The notes beneath the pieces are model-generated. The model was not told where the DNA came from. It saw nothing but the letters and a program-made list of their open reading frames with translations, and made no database searches. From Bartonella sp. DGB1 (GTDB taxonomy: Bacteria > Pseudomonadota > Alphaproteobacteria > Rhizobiales > Rhizobiaceae), in NCBI RefSeq assembly GCF_041345015.1, contig NZ_CP166769.1, positions 806,001-870,000 on the forward strand: DNA of 64,000 nt. Reading direction: 5' to 3'. Shown piece after piece: positions 9,137 to 17,386 of the stretch (position 1 is its first letter; each line of letters opens with the position of its first letter). The position numbers and the translations under genes were made by a program.

Positions 9137-9946
9137 CTAATTACCTACGAAATATTTCATCAATAAAGTTATCATCATCGCTCCTACAGATATATAAAGA
9201 ACTTTCTTAACTATTTCTCCATTACTTTTAATTGCATGTAAGCTTCCAATATGATTTCCTAAAAAACTAGCTAATACCATAGGTATACCTATTAACCAAG
9301 CAACTTTACCAGCAATAACGAAGGCAATAAAAGCACCTATATTTGAAGCAAAATTAAAAACCTTACTAGTAGCAGAAGCCTCAAGCAAACCAAATCTATT
9401 AAAAATTGCTAATGCAATAATAAATAAACTACCGGTACCCGGGCCAAAGAAACCATCATAAAAACCCACCACGAAACACACAGAAAAAATAATAATAGGA
9501 CTAGTTGTAGGAGATCTATTACTTTCTTTTAGGTGATTTTTTAATGTAGCTCCAACAAGTCCAACCGGTAAAAGCACAGCAATGATAAGTGATAATGTTT
9601 CTGCAGGTAAAATTAAAATTACTCGTGCTCCTACATATGCACCAATTATCGCTGATAATAAACCAGCAGGAACCACATTCCATATTATTGAACGATTTTT
9701 AATAAAATTCCTTATAGCTGCTAAAGTGCCAATTGTACCAACTAATTTAGCTTGCCCTAACGCAAGTTGTGGAGGAAAACCCGCAAGGATAAAAGCAGGG
9801 ACAAGTATTAATCCTGCACCACCGGCTATTGAATCAATATAACCAGCAACAAATACCGCTATAATTAATAAAAATAAACTCATGATTAGATATTTAGTAA
9901 TTAAACTACCCTCAACAAAAATCGAAATATCTATAAAATTAAACAT
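9137..9946 (-). CDS. TauE/SafE-family membrane transporter
   Basis: A 269-residue inner-membrane permease with the two-part TauE/SafE (DUF81) fold: AGYIDSIAGGAGLILVPAFI near the N-terminus and the internal echo VGFYDGFFGPGTGSLFIIAL near residues 163-182, with about eight membrane segments. Family members export sulfite, sulfoacetate or other small organic anions. The start codon overlaps the end of the truncated dioxygenase gene by 8 bp, indicating translational coupling. A decayed paralogous fragment lies at 10696-10809 on the opposite strand. Frame intact; substrate unknown. Confidence 0.85.
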   Translation of the reverse strand: MFNFIDISIFVEGSLITKYLIMSLFLLIIAVFVAGYIDSIAGGAGLILVPAFILAGFPPQLALGQAKLVGTIGTLAAIRNFIKNRSIIWNVVPAGLLSAIIGAYVGARVILILPAETLSLIIAVLLPVGLVGATLKNHLKESNRSPTTSPIIIFSVCFVVGFYDGFFGPGTGSLFIIALAIFNRFGLLEASATSKVFNFASNIGAFIAFVIAGKVAWLIGIPMVLASFLGNHIGSLHAIKSNGEIVKKVLYISVGAMMITLLMKYFVGN

Positions 9947-10370
9947 GATTTTCCTTTACTATTCTTAAATGATATTCACAAATTTTAGGATTAAGTATCT
10001 GTGTACTAAGTGATTTATTAACAAGCTCAAACACTCTTAATAACCAACGATCCGTACCCTCATAACGATAAGAAAAAGAATTACTGGTATGTAATACACG
10101 TTGATTTAAAAAAGTCACTGCGTCACTAGGATTAAGAGGAATATCAATCCACAATTCTTTCTTTATAACAACAGATCGCAATTTTTCTAGTACATATTCT
10201 GCTGCTTTGGTCATTCCACTAGCATTATGCCAATCAAAGCAAGAATAATGCACACCATAATAGTTTGTAAATATAAGTACAAATCCTATTACAAAGATAT
10301 TTTTAAAACTTGCAGGTTGTTTGATTTTAAATTGAGGTAATTGTAAAAATGAAATAGTTTTTCCATCCAT
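9939..10370 (-). CDS. N-terminally truncated TauD/TfdA-like 2-oxoglutarate dioxygenase
   Basis: The 143-residue product ends like a TauD/TfdA-type Fe(II)/2-oxoglutarate oxygenase: DIPLNPSDAVTFLNQRVLH carries the distal iron-ligand His, and DRWLLRVFEL carries the Arg that binds 2-oxoglutarate. The family is usually about 280-350 residues. The first half with the HxD iron motif is absent and I could not find it upstream, so the enzyme is probably inactive. It overlaps the transporter gene downstream, which suggests the original pathway oxidised a small amino-acid-like compound and exported it. Treat as a probable pseudogene with an open frame. Confidence 0.6.
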   Translation of the reverse strand: MDGKTISFLQLPQFKIKQPASFKNIFVIGFVLIFTNYYGVHYSCFDWHNASGMTKAAEYVLEKLRSVVIKKELWIDIPLNPSDAVTFLNQRVLHTSNSFSYRYEGTDRWLLRVFELVNKSLSTQILNPKICEYHLRIVKENHV

Positions 10371-10695
10371 AACTTTATTAACAATACTCTTAATGACTAT
10401 ATCAAATTCTTATGACACAAAATAGATTGTAAACTAATAGATATCCTAGCTTAACATTAATATATATTGATGTTAATAGATACTAATGTTAATAGATGTG
10501 GAATACTGTAATTGTGAAAGGTTTCTTTAATTATAAACTTTATATCTAATATTTTACAATTATATTAATCAACATATTCTGCGTTAAGACTCATATTACA
10601 AAGACAATGGCACAAATAATTTTATTAAAAAAATACACGCTATAAAATTTAACGAGAATGTTCAATTTTGTAAGAATCTAGCTTATTAAACTTAA

Positions 10696-10809
10696 GCAAT
10701 TATCTCTCGATTTGCTTGGCTTGATGTTTCTGCTACTAATAAGGTTTTTAACTTTGCTTCAAATATTGATGCTTTTATTGACTTCCTTATTGATAGTAAA
10801 GTAACTTAA
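10696..10809 (+). pseudogene. fragment of a second TauE/SafE transporter
   Basis: The plus strand reads RFAWLDVSATNKVFNFASN followed by IDAFIDFLIDSKVT and a stop. This closely matches the intact transporter nearby (FGLLEASATSKVFNFASN, IGAFIAFVIAGKV). Only about 37 codons survive. The remaining intergenic DNA (10371-10695 and 10810-11042) shows no intact gene; about 10450-10500 has short repeats of TGTTAATAGAT. Confidence 0.7.
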
Positions 10810-11042
10810 CGTAAATTATATCCGCAGCGCTTTATAAAGCTAATCACATAGAAGTTCAATAACATACTCATTAATCATCTTAAACACCTCTATAACTACG
10901 ATTAACAAGTGCTTATCTTTACAGCTCCGTTTCATATCATTTTATAAAATATTAACCAAAATAATACCGCAAAGCCTCGCCAGTTGACATTAAACAGCCC
11001 AACTGTTAACATGCCACTGTCAAACATATCATAGAGAATATT

Positions 11043-11756
11043 ATGTTTAAAAAGACAAACGTTTTACTTGATAAATTAAAAACAAAAAAAATCATTTATA
11101 CACCATCAAGTGAAATGATGATCCGCTTCAATAAAAAGGAACGTTTGAAGCCCTTTAAAAAGAATTGGTATCAATTTTCACCTACCCCATATATACAAAA
11201 AAATATCTCATACCGTGAAAGAAAATTTGGACAATTTGTTGTAAGTGTCTGCCGTCAAGAGATAATGTCTGTTACGGATAGTATTTTTTTTCAAACTTTA
11301 AAAATAAATAGTTATATTAAGGAGTTTAATACGATTTTACCGAAGATAAACACACAAACCTCTATCAATAACCTTCTGCATAATATTATATTACCAGTAC
11401 TTAATATAATCGTAACCTATAAACAAAAAGCGTATTTTCTTTGTGATGCTTTTATTCATAAAATCCGACTTATTGCAAATATCCTCCTAAATGGACATAC
11501 GACACATAAAGAAATCCAACTAGACAGACATACCATTATAAGCAGGCATCTCATAGAACGAAAAAATATAAAAGATGATATTTCATACATATATGAGCAT
11601 AATAAAAACAAAGTATATGAAAATATATTACTCTACGTTAAAGATTTCTGCAAAAAAAAGACAAGAGAGTTTTACATAAATATTAGAGACGATATCATTT
11701 TAACTCTAATATCTTATTTATATAAAAATAAAATGAAAGTGTCATACCATGATTAA
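11043..11756 (+). CDS. degenerate 2-oxoglutarate dioxygenase-like protein (PF10014-type)
   Basis: A 237-residue, Lys/Ile-rich protein with an intact frame. I link it to the family of isoleucine-type hydroxylases through YIQKNISYRERKFGQF near residue 55, AFIHKIRLIANIL near 136, and HTIISRHLIERKNI with SYIYEHNKNKVYEN after it. In the family the segment before HTIIS reads like EGIH-x-DGH; here it is KEIQLDRH, so the first iron-ligand His is Gln, and the distal His near the C-terminus also appears lost. It overlaps the FAH gene by 8 bp and is followed by a LysE exporter, as amino-acid hydroxylase genes can be. Either inactive or reshaped. The link is by eye. Confidence 0.5.
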   Translation: MFKKTNVLLDKLKTKKIIYTPSSEMMIRFNKKERLKPFKKNWYQFSPTPYIQKNISYRERKFGQFVVSVCRQEIMSVTDSIFFQTLKINSYIKEFNTILPKINTQTSINNLLHNIILPVLNIIVTYKQKAYFLCDAFIHKIRLIANILLNGHTTHKEIQLDRHTIISRHLIERKNIKDDISYIYEHNKNKVYENILLYVKDFCKKKTREFYINIRDDIILTLISYLYKNKMKVSYHD

Positions 11757-12357
11757 AAATATCTATTGTATCGGAAGAAACTACAGTGCTCATGCGGCAG
11801 AACTTGGCAATAAAGTTGAATCACAACCTGTGATCTTTAGTAAGCCAATAACTTCGCTTGCACGAGAAAACATTATCCACCTCCCTAGCTTTTCCAATGA
11901 CATCCACTTTGAAACAGAGCTTGTTGTACGAATTTCTAAACACGCCTATAAGATACGTACTGAAGAAGCAATGCACACTTATGATGCCTTTGCTATTGGT
12001 CTTGATTTAACTGCACGAGACGTACAAACACATCTGAAAGAGCGTAAATTGCCGTGGCTTTTATCAAAAGGATTTAAAGACTCTGCTTATATTTCTCATT
12101 TTGTTGGAAAGGAAAAGCTTCCGCAAAACATAAATTTTGAAATGAAATTAAACGGTAGCACAAAGCAAATTGGAAATACTGAAAAAATGATCTTTAGTAT
12201 TGATGAAATCATCTCTTTTTTAAGCAACTACATAGAACTTATTCCAGGTGATGTTATTTTTACCGGCACGCCCGAAGGAGTAGGATCGCTTGCAAAAGGC
12301 GATAAAATAGAGCTCTATATGGAACATGACATTATCGCAAAGTTAGATATTCTATGA
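11749..12357 (+). CDS. fumarylacetoacetate hydrolase (FAH) family protein
   Basis: A 202-residue single-domain FAH fold enzyme of the YcgM/FAHD1 size class, likely hydrolysing or decarboxylating a beta-dicarbonyl compound. Visible motifs are IYCIGRNYSAHAAELGN at the N-terminus, FETELVVRI with the metal-binding Glu pair, GLDLTARDVQ, and the C-terminal PGDVIFTGTPEGVG. It overlaps the gene before it by 8 bp and the LysE gene after it by 4 bp, so the three form one operon. Catalytic residues look present. Confidence 0.9.
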   Translation: MIKNIYCIGRNYSAHAAELGNKVESQPVIFSKPITSLARENIIHLPSFSNDIHFETELVVRISKHAYKIRTEEAMHTYDAFAIGLDLTARDVQTHLKERKLPWLLSKGFKDSAYISHFVGKEKLPQNINFEMKLNGSTKQIGNTEKMIFSIDEIISFLSNYIELIPGDVIFTGTPEGVGSLAKGDKIELYMEHDIIAKLDIL

Positions 12358-12986
12358 GCAGTCCATTATTTATTTTCTTTATTACGTCCCTGTTCTTAGT
12401 GATATCACCGGGTCCTAACATGGCTCTCATTATTGATAATGCCACGCGATTAGGTAGAAAAAATGCTCTTGCTAACGTTGCGGGCTTATGCACTGCGACC
12501 TATTGTCATGGAGCTTTTTCTATTTTAGGCGTTTCCGCAATTATATTTCACAATCAGTCACTGTTTAATACCGTCAAAATGCTAGGTGCCCTTTATTTAT
12601 TTTATATGGGAATTAAAGCTGTGAAAGCCGGCTTTGACGGTATAAAAATACAGCAAAACTTTACTACAACTAACCAAATCAATAAAAATCAGACCAAACT
12701 AATGGTAAGTTATCGCAATGGATTTTTAACACAAATTTTAAATCCGAAAGTATCATTGTTTTATATCGCTGCATTTCCTAAATTCTTATCTTATAATGTA
12801 ACCATCGCCAAAGGATTTTCACTTGTGACTATTCACTCCTTTAATATTTTTACTTGGTTTACTTTAATGACATTATTTATATCATTTGCTAATAAAACTT
12901 TAAATAAAGCCCATATCCGTGGATATATCAATATAGCAACGGGTCTAGTGCTTACCCTTTTTGCTTTATTTATATTGATTGGATAA
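12354..12986 (+). CDS. LysE/RhtB-family amino-acid exporter
   Basis: A 210-residue inner-membrane exporter with about six membrane segments. The family signature is clear: FLVISPGPNMALIIDNA near the N-terminus, ALYLFYMGIKAVKAG after the second helix pair, and GFLTQILNPKVSLFYIA. ATGA overlap with the FAH gene. Members export lysine, threonine, homoserine or modified amino acids. Together with the degenerate dioxygenase it suggests an ancestral modify-and-export pathway for an amino acid. After the gene (12987-13078) I see nothing. Confidence 0.92.
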   Translation: MSSPLFIFFITSLFLVISPGPNMALIIDNATRLGRKNALANVAGLCTATYCHGAFSILGVSAIIFHNQSLFNTVKMLGALYLFYMGIKAVKAGFDGIKIQQNFTTTNQINKNQTKLMVSYRNGFLTQILNPKVSLFYIAAFPKFLSYNVTIAKGFSLVTIHSFNIFTWFTLMTLFISFANKTLNKAHIRGYINIATGLVLTLFALFILIG

Positions 12987-13078
12987 TCGTTCCAAATTTT
13001 ACTAGGTAACAAACTCCTACTTCTAGGCAGAACTTATTTTCTAATCCAATATAACAAACCATGTTACTTTTATTAATT

Positions 13079-13120
13079 TTTTATGAAAATATGGTACACC
13101 CAAAGGCAGATTTACAACCT
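13079..13120. repeat. possible degenerate att copy of the tRNA-Arg 3' end
   Basis: The stretch TTTTATGAAAATATGGTACA, followed by CCCAAAGG and ATTTACAACCT, resembles the tRNA-Arg 3' end and its flank at 17373-17413 (TTTTATGGAGAATATGGTGC, then ACTCGACAGG and ATTTGAACCT). Similarity is partial with small gaps. If real, it marks the far end of a prophage integrated into the tRNA-Arg gene. Weak by-eye call. Confidence 0.25.
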
Positions 13121-13136
13121 TTTTTAAGGTGCTACA

Positions 13137-13671
13137 ATGGTATTTGGAATATCTTAAAGTTATCTCCTTATAGAATTACTCGCCATTGCATTTTCAATTA
13201 CATCCTTTTGGTTAATTATCTATATAGCTATAACAAAATATAAATCTTTAAAATTAGAAAAAGCTAACTTATTAAAAGTAACTCTTACAAAACCAATGAA
13301 CCTGATTGATAAGAAAAGGTATAGCTTTAATTGTGATTTAAAGAATTTAAGTAAATTTAACTTTAATAAATGTCAAATCAGTAACTAATTCAACTATTAA
13401 ACAGAATCTTAAAGTAACTGATTTTACTTGAAATGCAAATGAACCTTCTTTTACTAAATTAACCAAAGCGACCTAAAAACAATTAGATGTTATACACCAA
13501 CAATCCACTATAAAACCATTCCCTTTAGGATTTTCTTTTAAAGTACCAGAAGATGGATTATCAAAGGCTACTATTAAATTAACATTTACATATCGATTAA
13601 GTACAGATGTATTAAATGAACCAGCATGTGAGCGTAAATACATTATAACAAAAAGACTAACTACCGAGTAA
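13137..13671 (+). pseudogene. broken membrane-anchored protein of unknown function
   Basis: Starting at ATG 13137 the frame reads MVFGIS, stop, then SYLLIELLAIAFSITSFWLI with a membrane helix, then KYSLKLEKAN-like charged residues and TLTKPMNLIDKKRYSFN. After a frameshift near 13375 it continues with STIKQNLKVTDFT, a TGA, FTKLTKAT, a TAA, then PLGFSFKVPEDGLSKATIKL and LNEPACERKYII to a TAA at 13669. The pieces fit one membrane-anchored beta-rich protein. The family is not one I can name. The opposite strand has a 73-residue frame over the same DNA, which I judge to be a shadow. Confidence 0.4.
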
Positions 13672-13693
13672 ATATTATAATAATTTATTAGCA

Positions 13694-13953
13694 TCAGTCT
13701 TTATCCTTTTTCAATATCAGGTAACAAAAACAAGCTAATAAAATTACTCTGTCTAATATCACTAAAGAAAAAATAAACTGAGCCATATTAGGCACGAAAA
13801 CTAACCAAAAATAACTTAATTGGTTATCTGCTTGAAATTGCATATATCTAAGCACAATAGCAACACTAAAGAAAAAAGGTGTATAGACATAAAAAATAAG
13901 CCTATAGACGGTGATACAGCTTTAATCAGTTCTTTTGTAGTTAATTCTGACAT
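13694..13953 (-). pseudogene. frameshifted small membrane protein
   Basis: An ATG at 13953 with AAGGA upstream opens MSELTTKELIKAVSPSIGLF and a hydrophobic stretch. Near 13850 the coding signal moves to another frame, continuing as RYMQFQADNQLSYFWLVFVP, then FIFSLVILDRVILLACFCYL, and ending DKD with TGA at 13694. The result would be a roughly 85-residue protein with two or three membrane helices. Family unknown; broken by one frameshift. Confidence 0.45.
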
Positions 13954-14939
13954 GTCTATCCTTATTTATTTAATAATACTATTGGCGTTACTTTATCCAA
14001 TTGCTGATTGAATTTAAACCTACATTAATTCAACCTTGAGTTGTATTTTCTAATATAACCATTCTATTGCGGATGCGTTAATTTATAAAAAGCGTTAGAT
14101 GTTACTTACCCTTCGATAACTGCAAATATTTTTTTAGCTATTTTATGGGCAGGAATTCTTTCACCTGACAAATAAAACTAAATAGATGCAATGACAACGA
14201 CAATCCTTCAAGCAAACTGTCAACTAATTTTAGTTTTTTCTAAATATATTTTTAAGGTAATCATAAAAACATTATCACCAATCAGGTTAAATAACTCATA
14301 AACTACAAGAATTGACCACTATTCTAGTTCAAAAAAGAAAACAAAAAGTTCAGAAGATAAAAAAAATAGAATAGATAAAGAAATTAAGCCGAACACCTAA
14401 TAAATACAGGAGGATAATCTTAATTTACAATTATACAGTTTGTTATGCGTCTTAGCTAATAAGGCTAAAGATAAATTATGAGGTAAGAGATTATTAAAAA
14501 AATACCAATGTAGGTTTTAATAAAGTAACTTATAAGATAGCTAAGAAAGGATAAGAGCTAATAACACTATAATACATATAATGCTAAAAGAATTATTGAT
14601 TAAAATGAGATACGCCACATCTGAAAAAACTAGGATTTACCCCTGCAGAGCTGAAAAGCAGGTAAAATTATAAAGAACTTATAGATATTGTAATTGATGA
14701 GATTATATTTATAGAATACAACATATTTAACATTTACTAATACCGGAATCTATGTAAAATTATTATCTAAAGAAGAAAAAATAAGCAATAGAAAAAGATA
14801 TAACTACTATAAGCTAGTTTAAAATATATACTAGTTTAATAATACACAAGTGATGCACGCACAGAATATTGACTCACATCACTTTGCTATCATATTCCAA
14901 TGTTAATTTAATTAGAATGAAAATCAGTGTCGAAACGAT
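13954..14939. other. decayed DNA, no intact gene
   Basis: Nearly 1 kb of AT-rich sequence. On the plus strand short coding-like runs survive between stops, for example DNLNLQLYSLLCVLANKAKD near 14415-14478 and LKKLGFTPAELKSR, stop, NYKELIDIVIDEI near 14620-14710. They look like the remains of one or two phage or hypothetical genes, but I cannot name them. Confidence 0.4.
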
Positions 14940-15210
14940 TCATACATTATGTAAATTTTTAAATTGTCCAGATGAAACCGCATCAAGTGCACACCATAGT
15001 GCCAGAGCTAGATGGGTGTCAGGTAAAAATTTAGCTAAACGTAAAACTGTGTCCAAGGTCATAGGCGTTGTTTGATGTATTAATTTTCTATACGAGAATG
15101 CAGTACTTTAATCTGCAGCGCTAGTTAGATAACAGATAGATTTAACAGTATAATAAATTCTTCTTTGATATTTCACCCGGATGAAATACAACAGCAAGCA
15201 TGTAAGTCAT
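14940..15210 (-). pseudogene. higA: decayed HigA antitoxin
   Basis: Minus-strand reading from ATG 15210 gives MTYMLAVVFHPGEI, the usual HigA N-terminus. After a frameshift it continues KEEFIILLNLSVI, stop, LALQIKV, SRIEKLIHQTTPMTLDTVLR and LAKFL to a TGA at 14940. This follows the helix-turn-helix antitoxin layout HPGEI-EEF-LA-V-RI-T-DTALRLAK. One frameshift and at least one in-frame stop make it dead. GGAGA precedes the ATG, 10 bp after the higB stop, which is the canonical toxin-first order. The 68-residue frame on the opposite strand is a shadow. Confidence 0.7.
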
Positions 15211-15220
15211 GGTGTTCTCC

Positions 15221-15524
15221 TTAATGATAATCAATTATTTCAACTAATTCAGCATGTCCTGCGTTCCACAAAAAATAAATTCTATATTTATTATTAATTC
15301 TTATAGAATATTGTCCTTTGCGGCTATCTTTAAGTGCTTCTACTCTATTAAAGAGGAGCACACGTAAATCATCTAAACAAGCAAGCGACATAAGCAAAAA
15401 GTTTTCTTTAAGTTATAGTGTGTAATGCTGCGGGGAATTTTCTATATTTACCGTTTTTAAATAAATATTCTGCAATATCATTTTTAAATGACTTTATAAT
15501 ATTGTTGTATTCTCTTTTGTACCA
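15221..15524 (-). pseudogene. higB: decayed HigB toxin
   Basis: RelE-superfamily mRNA interferase remnant. The minus strand reads IIKSFKNDIAEYLFKNGKYR, KFPAALHTIT, stop, RKLF; then, after a frameshift near 15390, ACLDDLRVLLFNRVEALK, DSRKGQYSIRINNKYRIYF and EIIDYH with TAA at 15221. The order IKSF, RKFP, RKL, LRVPPGNRLEALKG-like, GQYSIRIN, WRICF-like and VEIVDYH is that of HigB. A stop and a frameshift kill it. No start codon is preserved. It sits just before higA, so both partners of the module decayed together. Confidence 0.75.
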
Positions 15525-15574
15525 ATATGATGCACCATATCAAGCCTAATAAATTATACCCTTAAAATAAAGAC

Positions 15575-15606
15575 AAAAACCCTATAAAAAAATTATAGGG
15601 GTTTTT
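15575..15606 (-). terminator. terminator of the outer-membrane protein gene
   Basis: AAAAACCCTATAA (15575-15587) faces TTATAGGGGTTTTT (15593-15606) with one bulged G and a short A-rich loop. It begins 22 bp after the stop at 15628, and both arms provide U-runs, so it can stop transcription from either side. Confidence 0.75.
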
Positions 15607-15627
15607 AAAGATTCTATATAAATAGTC

Positions 15628-16491
15628 TTAGAAATGATACCCTAAACCCAAACGGATATCATGACTACTAAGATTATCTAAGCCATAAGTTATAATCAGA
15701 TCTTGTGTTAGTAAGATGTCCTTTGTTAAAACTTCTAACTTAGAATCTATTTTTTTCTTTTGATCAGAAATAATATTATTATAACGATATTCCGCTCGTA
15801 CAATTAAACCTTGATCAGTTTTATATTCAACTCCAGTACCTAATGTGTAACCAATGTACAAATTATCATCACCTTCAATTTTGATTTGTAAGTTAATTTT
15901 ACTAGAAGCATTTAGATCTCCAGGTAGCATATCAGCATACTCTCTCATGTCCTTATTAGGTAAATCGTATATTACATTAATCCCACCAGCAATATAAGGT
16001 AAAAACTTTCCTAAATTTAATCCAAGGCGCGCACGCAAGGCTCCAGTTAAATAACGATTTAAAGGTAATTCTATAGGTCTAATATTAGATTCAGGCGTAA
16101 TATCAGGGTGAGAGTATTTTCTATAATGCATATCCTCAGCATTTAATTTAAAGGATAAATCTATTTCAGCACCAAAAATTAAACTATTGTTAGCTGCTTG
16201 ATTATAACCAGCGAAGAAACCTGCTAAATAAGAAGATTTATTAATTGAATTATAATTTTGCTTACCTAAATCTTCAGTATATTCCATTAGTGTTATTATT
16301 ATATCTGCCCAAGGATTCCTATATTGATTTTGAGTAAAAGAATATTGTAGACCCGCATAAGCACCAGACCAATTATTATCTAAAACTTTACTATTAGGTG
16401 CACGATTTAACTTTGTTAAGTCAGCTGCATAAACATGGTATATTGAAAAAACTGAACTGAGTAAAAGATAGGGCAAATATTTAAGTTTCAT
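15628..16491 (-). CDS. outer-membrane beta-barrel protein (Omp25/OmpA-like barrel)
   Basis: A 287-residue exported protein. The signal peptide is MKLKYLPYLLLSSVFSIYHV, cleaved near YA-ADL. The mature part begins with NNWSGAYAGLQYSFTQNQY, the opening strand seen in alphaproteobacterial Omp25/heat-resistant-agglutinin-type barrels, and ends HDIRLGLGYHF with the C-terminal Phe used for barrel assembly. Alternating strands in between (YLTGALRARLGLNLGKFLPY, GLIVRAEYRYNN) support an eight-strand barrel. ATG 16491 has GAGG upstream; an in-frame GTG at 16521 would add ten residues ahead of the signal peptide. It is intact within the decayed zone, so it is likely expressed. Surface role unknown. Confidence 0.8.
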   Translation of the reverse strand: MKLKYLPYLLLSSVFSIYHVYAADLTKLNRAPNSKVLDNNWSGAYAGLQYSFTQNQYRNPWADIIITLMEYTEDLGKQNYNSINKSSYLAGFFAGYNQAANNSLIFGAEIDLSFKLNAEDMHYRKYSHPDITPESNIRPIELPLNRYLTGALRARLGLNLGKFLPYIAGGINVIYDLPNKDMREYADMLPGDLNASSKINLQIKIEGDDNLYIGYTLGTGVEYKTDQGLIVRAEYRYNNIISDQKKKIDSKLEVLTKDILLTQDLIITYGLDNLSSHDIRLGLGYHF

Positions 16492-16629
16492 TATAACCTC
16501 ATATAGTAAATAAGCAACCAATCAAAGATAAACTTGTATTAAAGTGACGTGATATCGGTTTATATAGAAAGAATAAATTTTAAAACTATAGTATTAAAAT
16601 TTATTTATTTTATTTTTTATTAAAAATAG

Positions 16630-16653
16630 AATTTACAGACTCTGTAAATTTTT
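16630..16653. repeat. perfect short hairpin upstream of the barrel gene
   Basis: AATTTACAG (16630-16638), loop ACT, CTGTAAATT (16642-16650), then TTT. It could be a weak plus-strand terminator or an operator ahead of the outer-membrane protein gene. Nothing else was seen in 16522-16702. Confidence 0.35.
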
Positions 16654-16702
16654 AAATCCTTAAGTTATGATTCATGGCGATAAAACCGCATTAAAACAAA
16701 GC

Positions 16703-17055
16703 ATGAAAAAATATTTATATATTGCTAAAGCGGTTATAACCGCTTATTCTGTTGCCTTAGCTAAAACCTTTAAATTAAGACAGCGAGACCAACAAAATAA
16801 GCAAGATAAAGAAATATTAAAATCGATTGCTATATGTCAAAGGTAGAAAATGACATTAATAAGAAATCTGATGCTAATATCCGTGACGATTTGCCTAAGT
16901 GGGTAACCGTTAATGACAATACCAAATATAATTGTATTTTATTTGCTCCTATTTAGAATATAAAGATTTAAATGTCATAAGACCACAATTAGCTAAACAA
17001 TTATTAAGACATAACGAAACTAGCACTAAAAGTTTGTACGTGGTGGTAAAGGTAT
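16703..17055 (+). pseudogene. decayed phage lysis-region (Rz/spanin-like) protein
   Basis: ATG 16703 opens MKKYLYIAKAVITAYSVALA, an N-terminal membrane helix, then a charged KLRQRDQQNKQDKEILKSI stretch. A frameshift near 16835 moves the coding signal to SKVENDINKKSDANIRDDL and PKWV, a TAG follows at 16954, and a further piece LNVIRPQLAKQLLRHNETS follows in another frame. An N-terminal helix, a coiled-coil-like middle and this tail are like the Rz-type proteins beside lysozyme genes in prophages. Broken by two frameshifts. Family assignment tentative. Confidence 0.5.
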
Positions 17056-17058
17056 AAA

Positions 17059-17205
17059 ATGATATATAAAAAGGAAAGAAGACCATTAACAGCACAAGAA
17101 AAACAGATGCTAAGAGAATTAGCTAGTGCTTATACTACATTTAAAACTTTATCACACTGGTTTAAGTGGATTATCTTCACAATCTTGACTATTATAGAAG
17201 GTTAA
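17059..17205 (+). CDS. 48-residue phage-type small membrane protein
   Basis: ATG 17059 with GGTAAAGG upstream. The product starts MIYKKERRPLTAQEKQMLRE, continues LASAYTTFKTLSHW and ends in a hydrophobic helix FKWIIFTILTIIEG. A charged N-terminus with TAQEKQMLRELA followed by one membrane segment resembles the small proteins found beside lysozyme and Rz genes in alphaproteobacterial prophages. It may be holin-like. It is intact, unlike its neighbour, though that may be chance given the short length. Bases 17206-17386 hold nothing I recognise. Confidence 0.5.
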   Translation: MIYKKERRPLTAQEKQMLRELASAYTTFKTLSHWFKWIIFTILTIIEG

Positions 17206-17386
17206 ATATTTTTAACAGCTATAGATAATATCTTTAAATAGGTAAAAAATTATTTAGCAGGGATAAGATTTTCAGATTATTTCGTATGCTTTCAAGTACA
17301 TTAAATTTAAAAGGTTGTATAAAAGGTAGCATTATAATCTTAAATCTGCTACAAATCGTTGACTTTACTAGGTTTTATGGAGAATA

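Larger units (their letters stand above)
3553..17386. other. accessory plasticity zone between tRNA-Leu(GAG) and tRNA-Arg(CCG)
   Basis: The 13.8 kb between the two tRNA genes differs sharply from its flanks. Almost every recognisable piece is phage-related, toxin-antitoxin, transport or specialised metabolism, and most genes are truncated, frameshifted or full of stops, while both flanks are intact core genes. No integrase was seen. Bases 3553-3751 hold no gene I can support. The zone is probably a site of repeated integration followed by decay; that is inferred from content and tRNA borders, not from an intact element. Confidence 0.6.

Noticed and set aside
13061-13243. 60-residue frame starting MLLLLIFYENMV
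   Set aside because: It overlaps the possible att relic and the start of a better-supported broken gene in another frame.
13473-13694. 73-residue minus-strand frame beginning with a TGATG overlap
   Set aside because: The overlap is suggestive, but the plus strand over the same DNA gives a longer coherent protein pattern across the whole region.
14869-15075. 68-residue plus-strand reading frame
   Set aside because: It lies antisense to the recognisable HigA remnant and has no family features.
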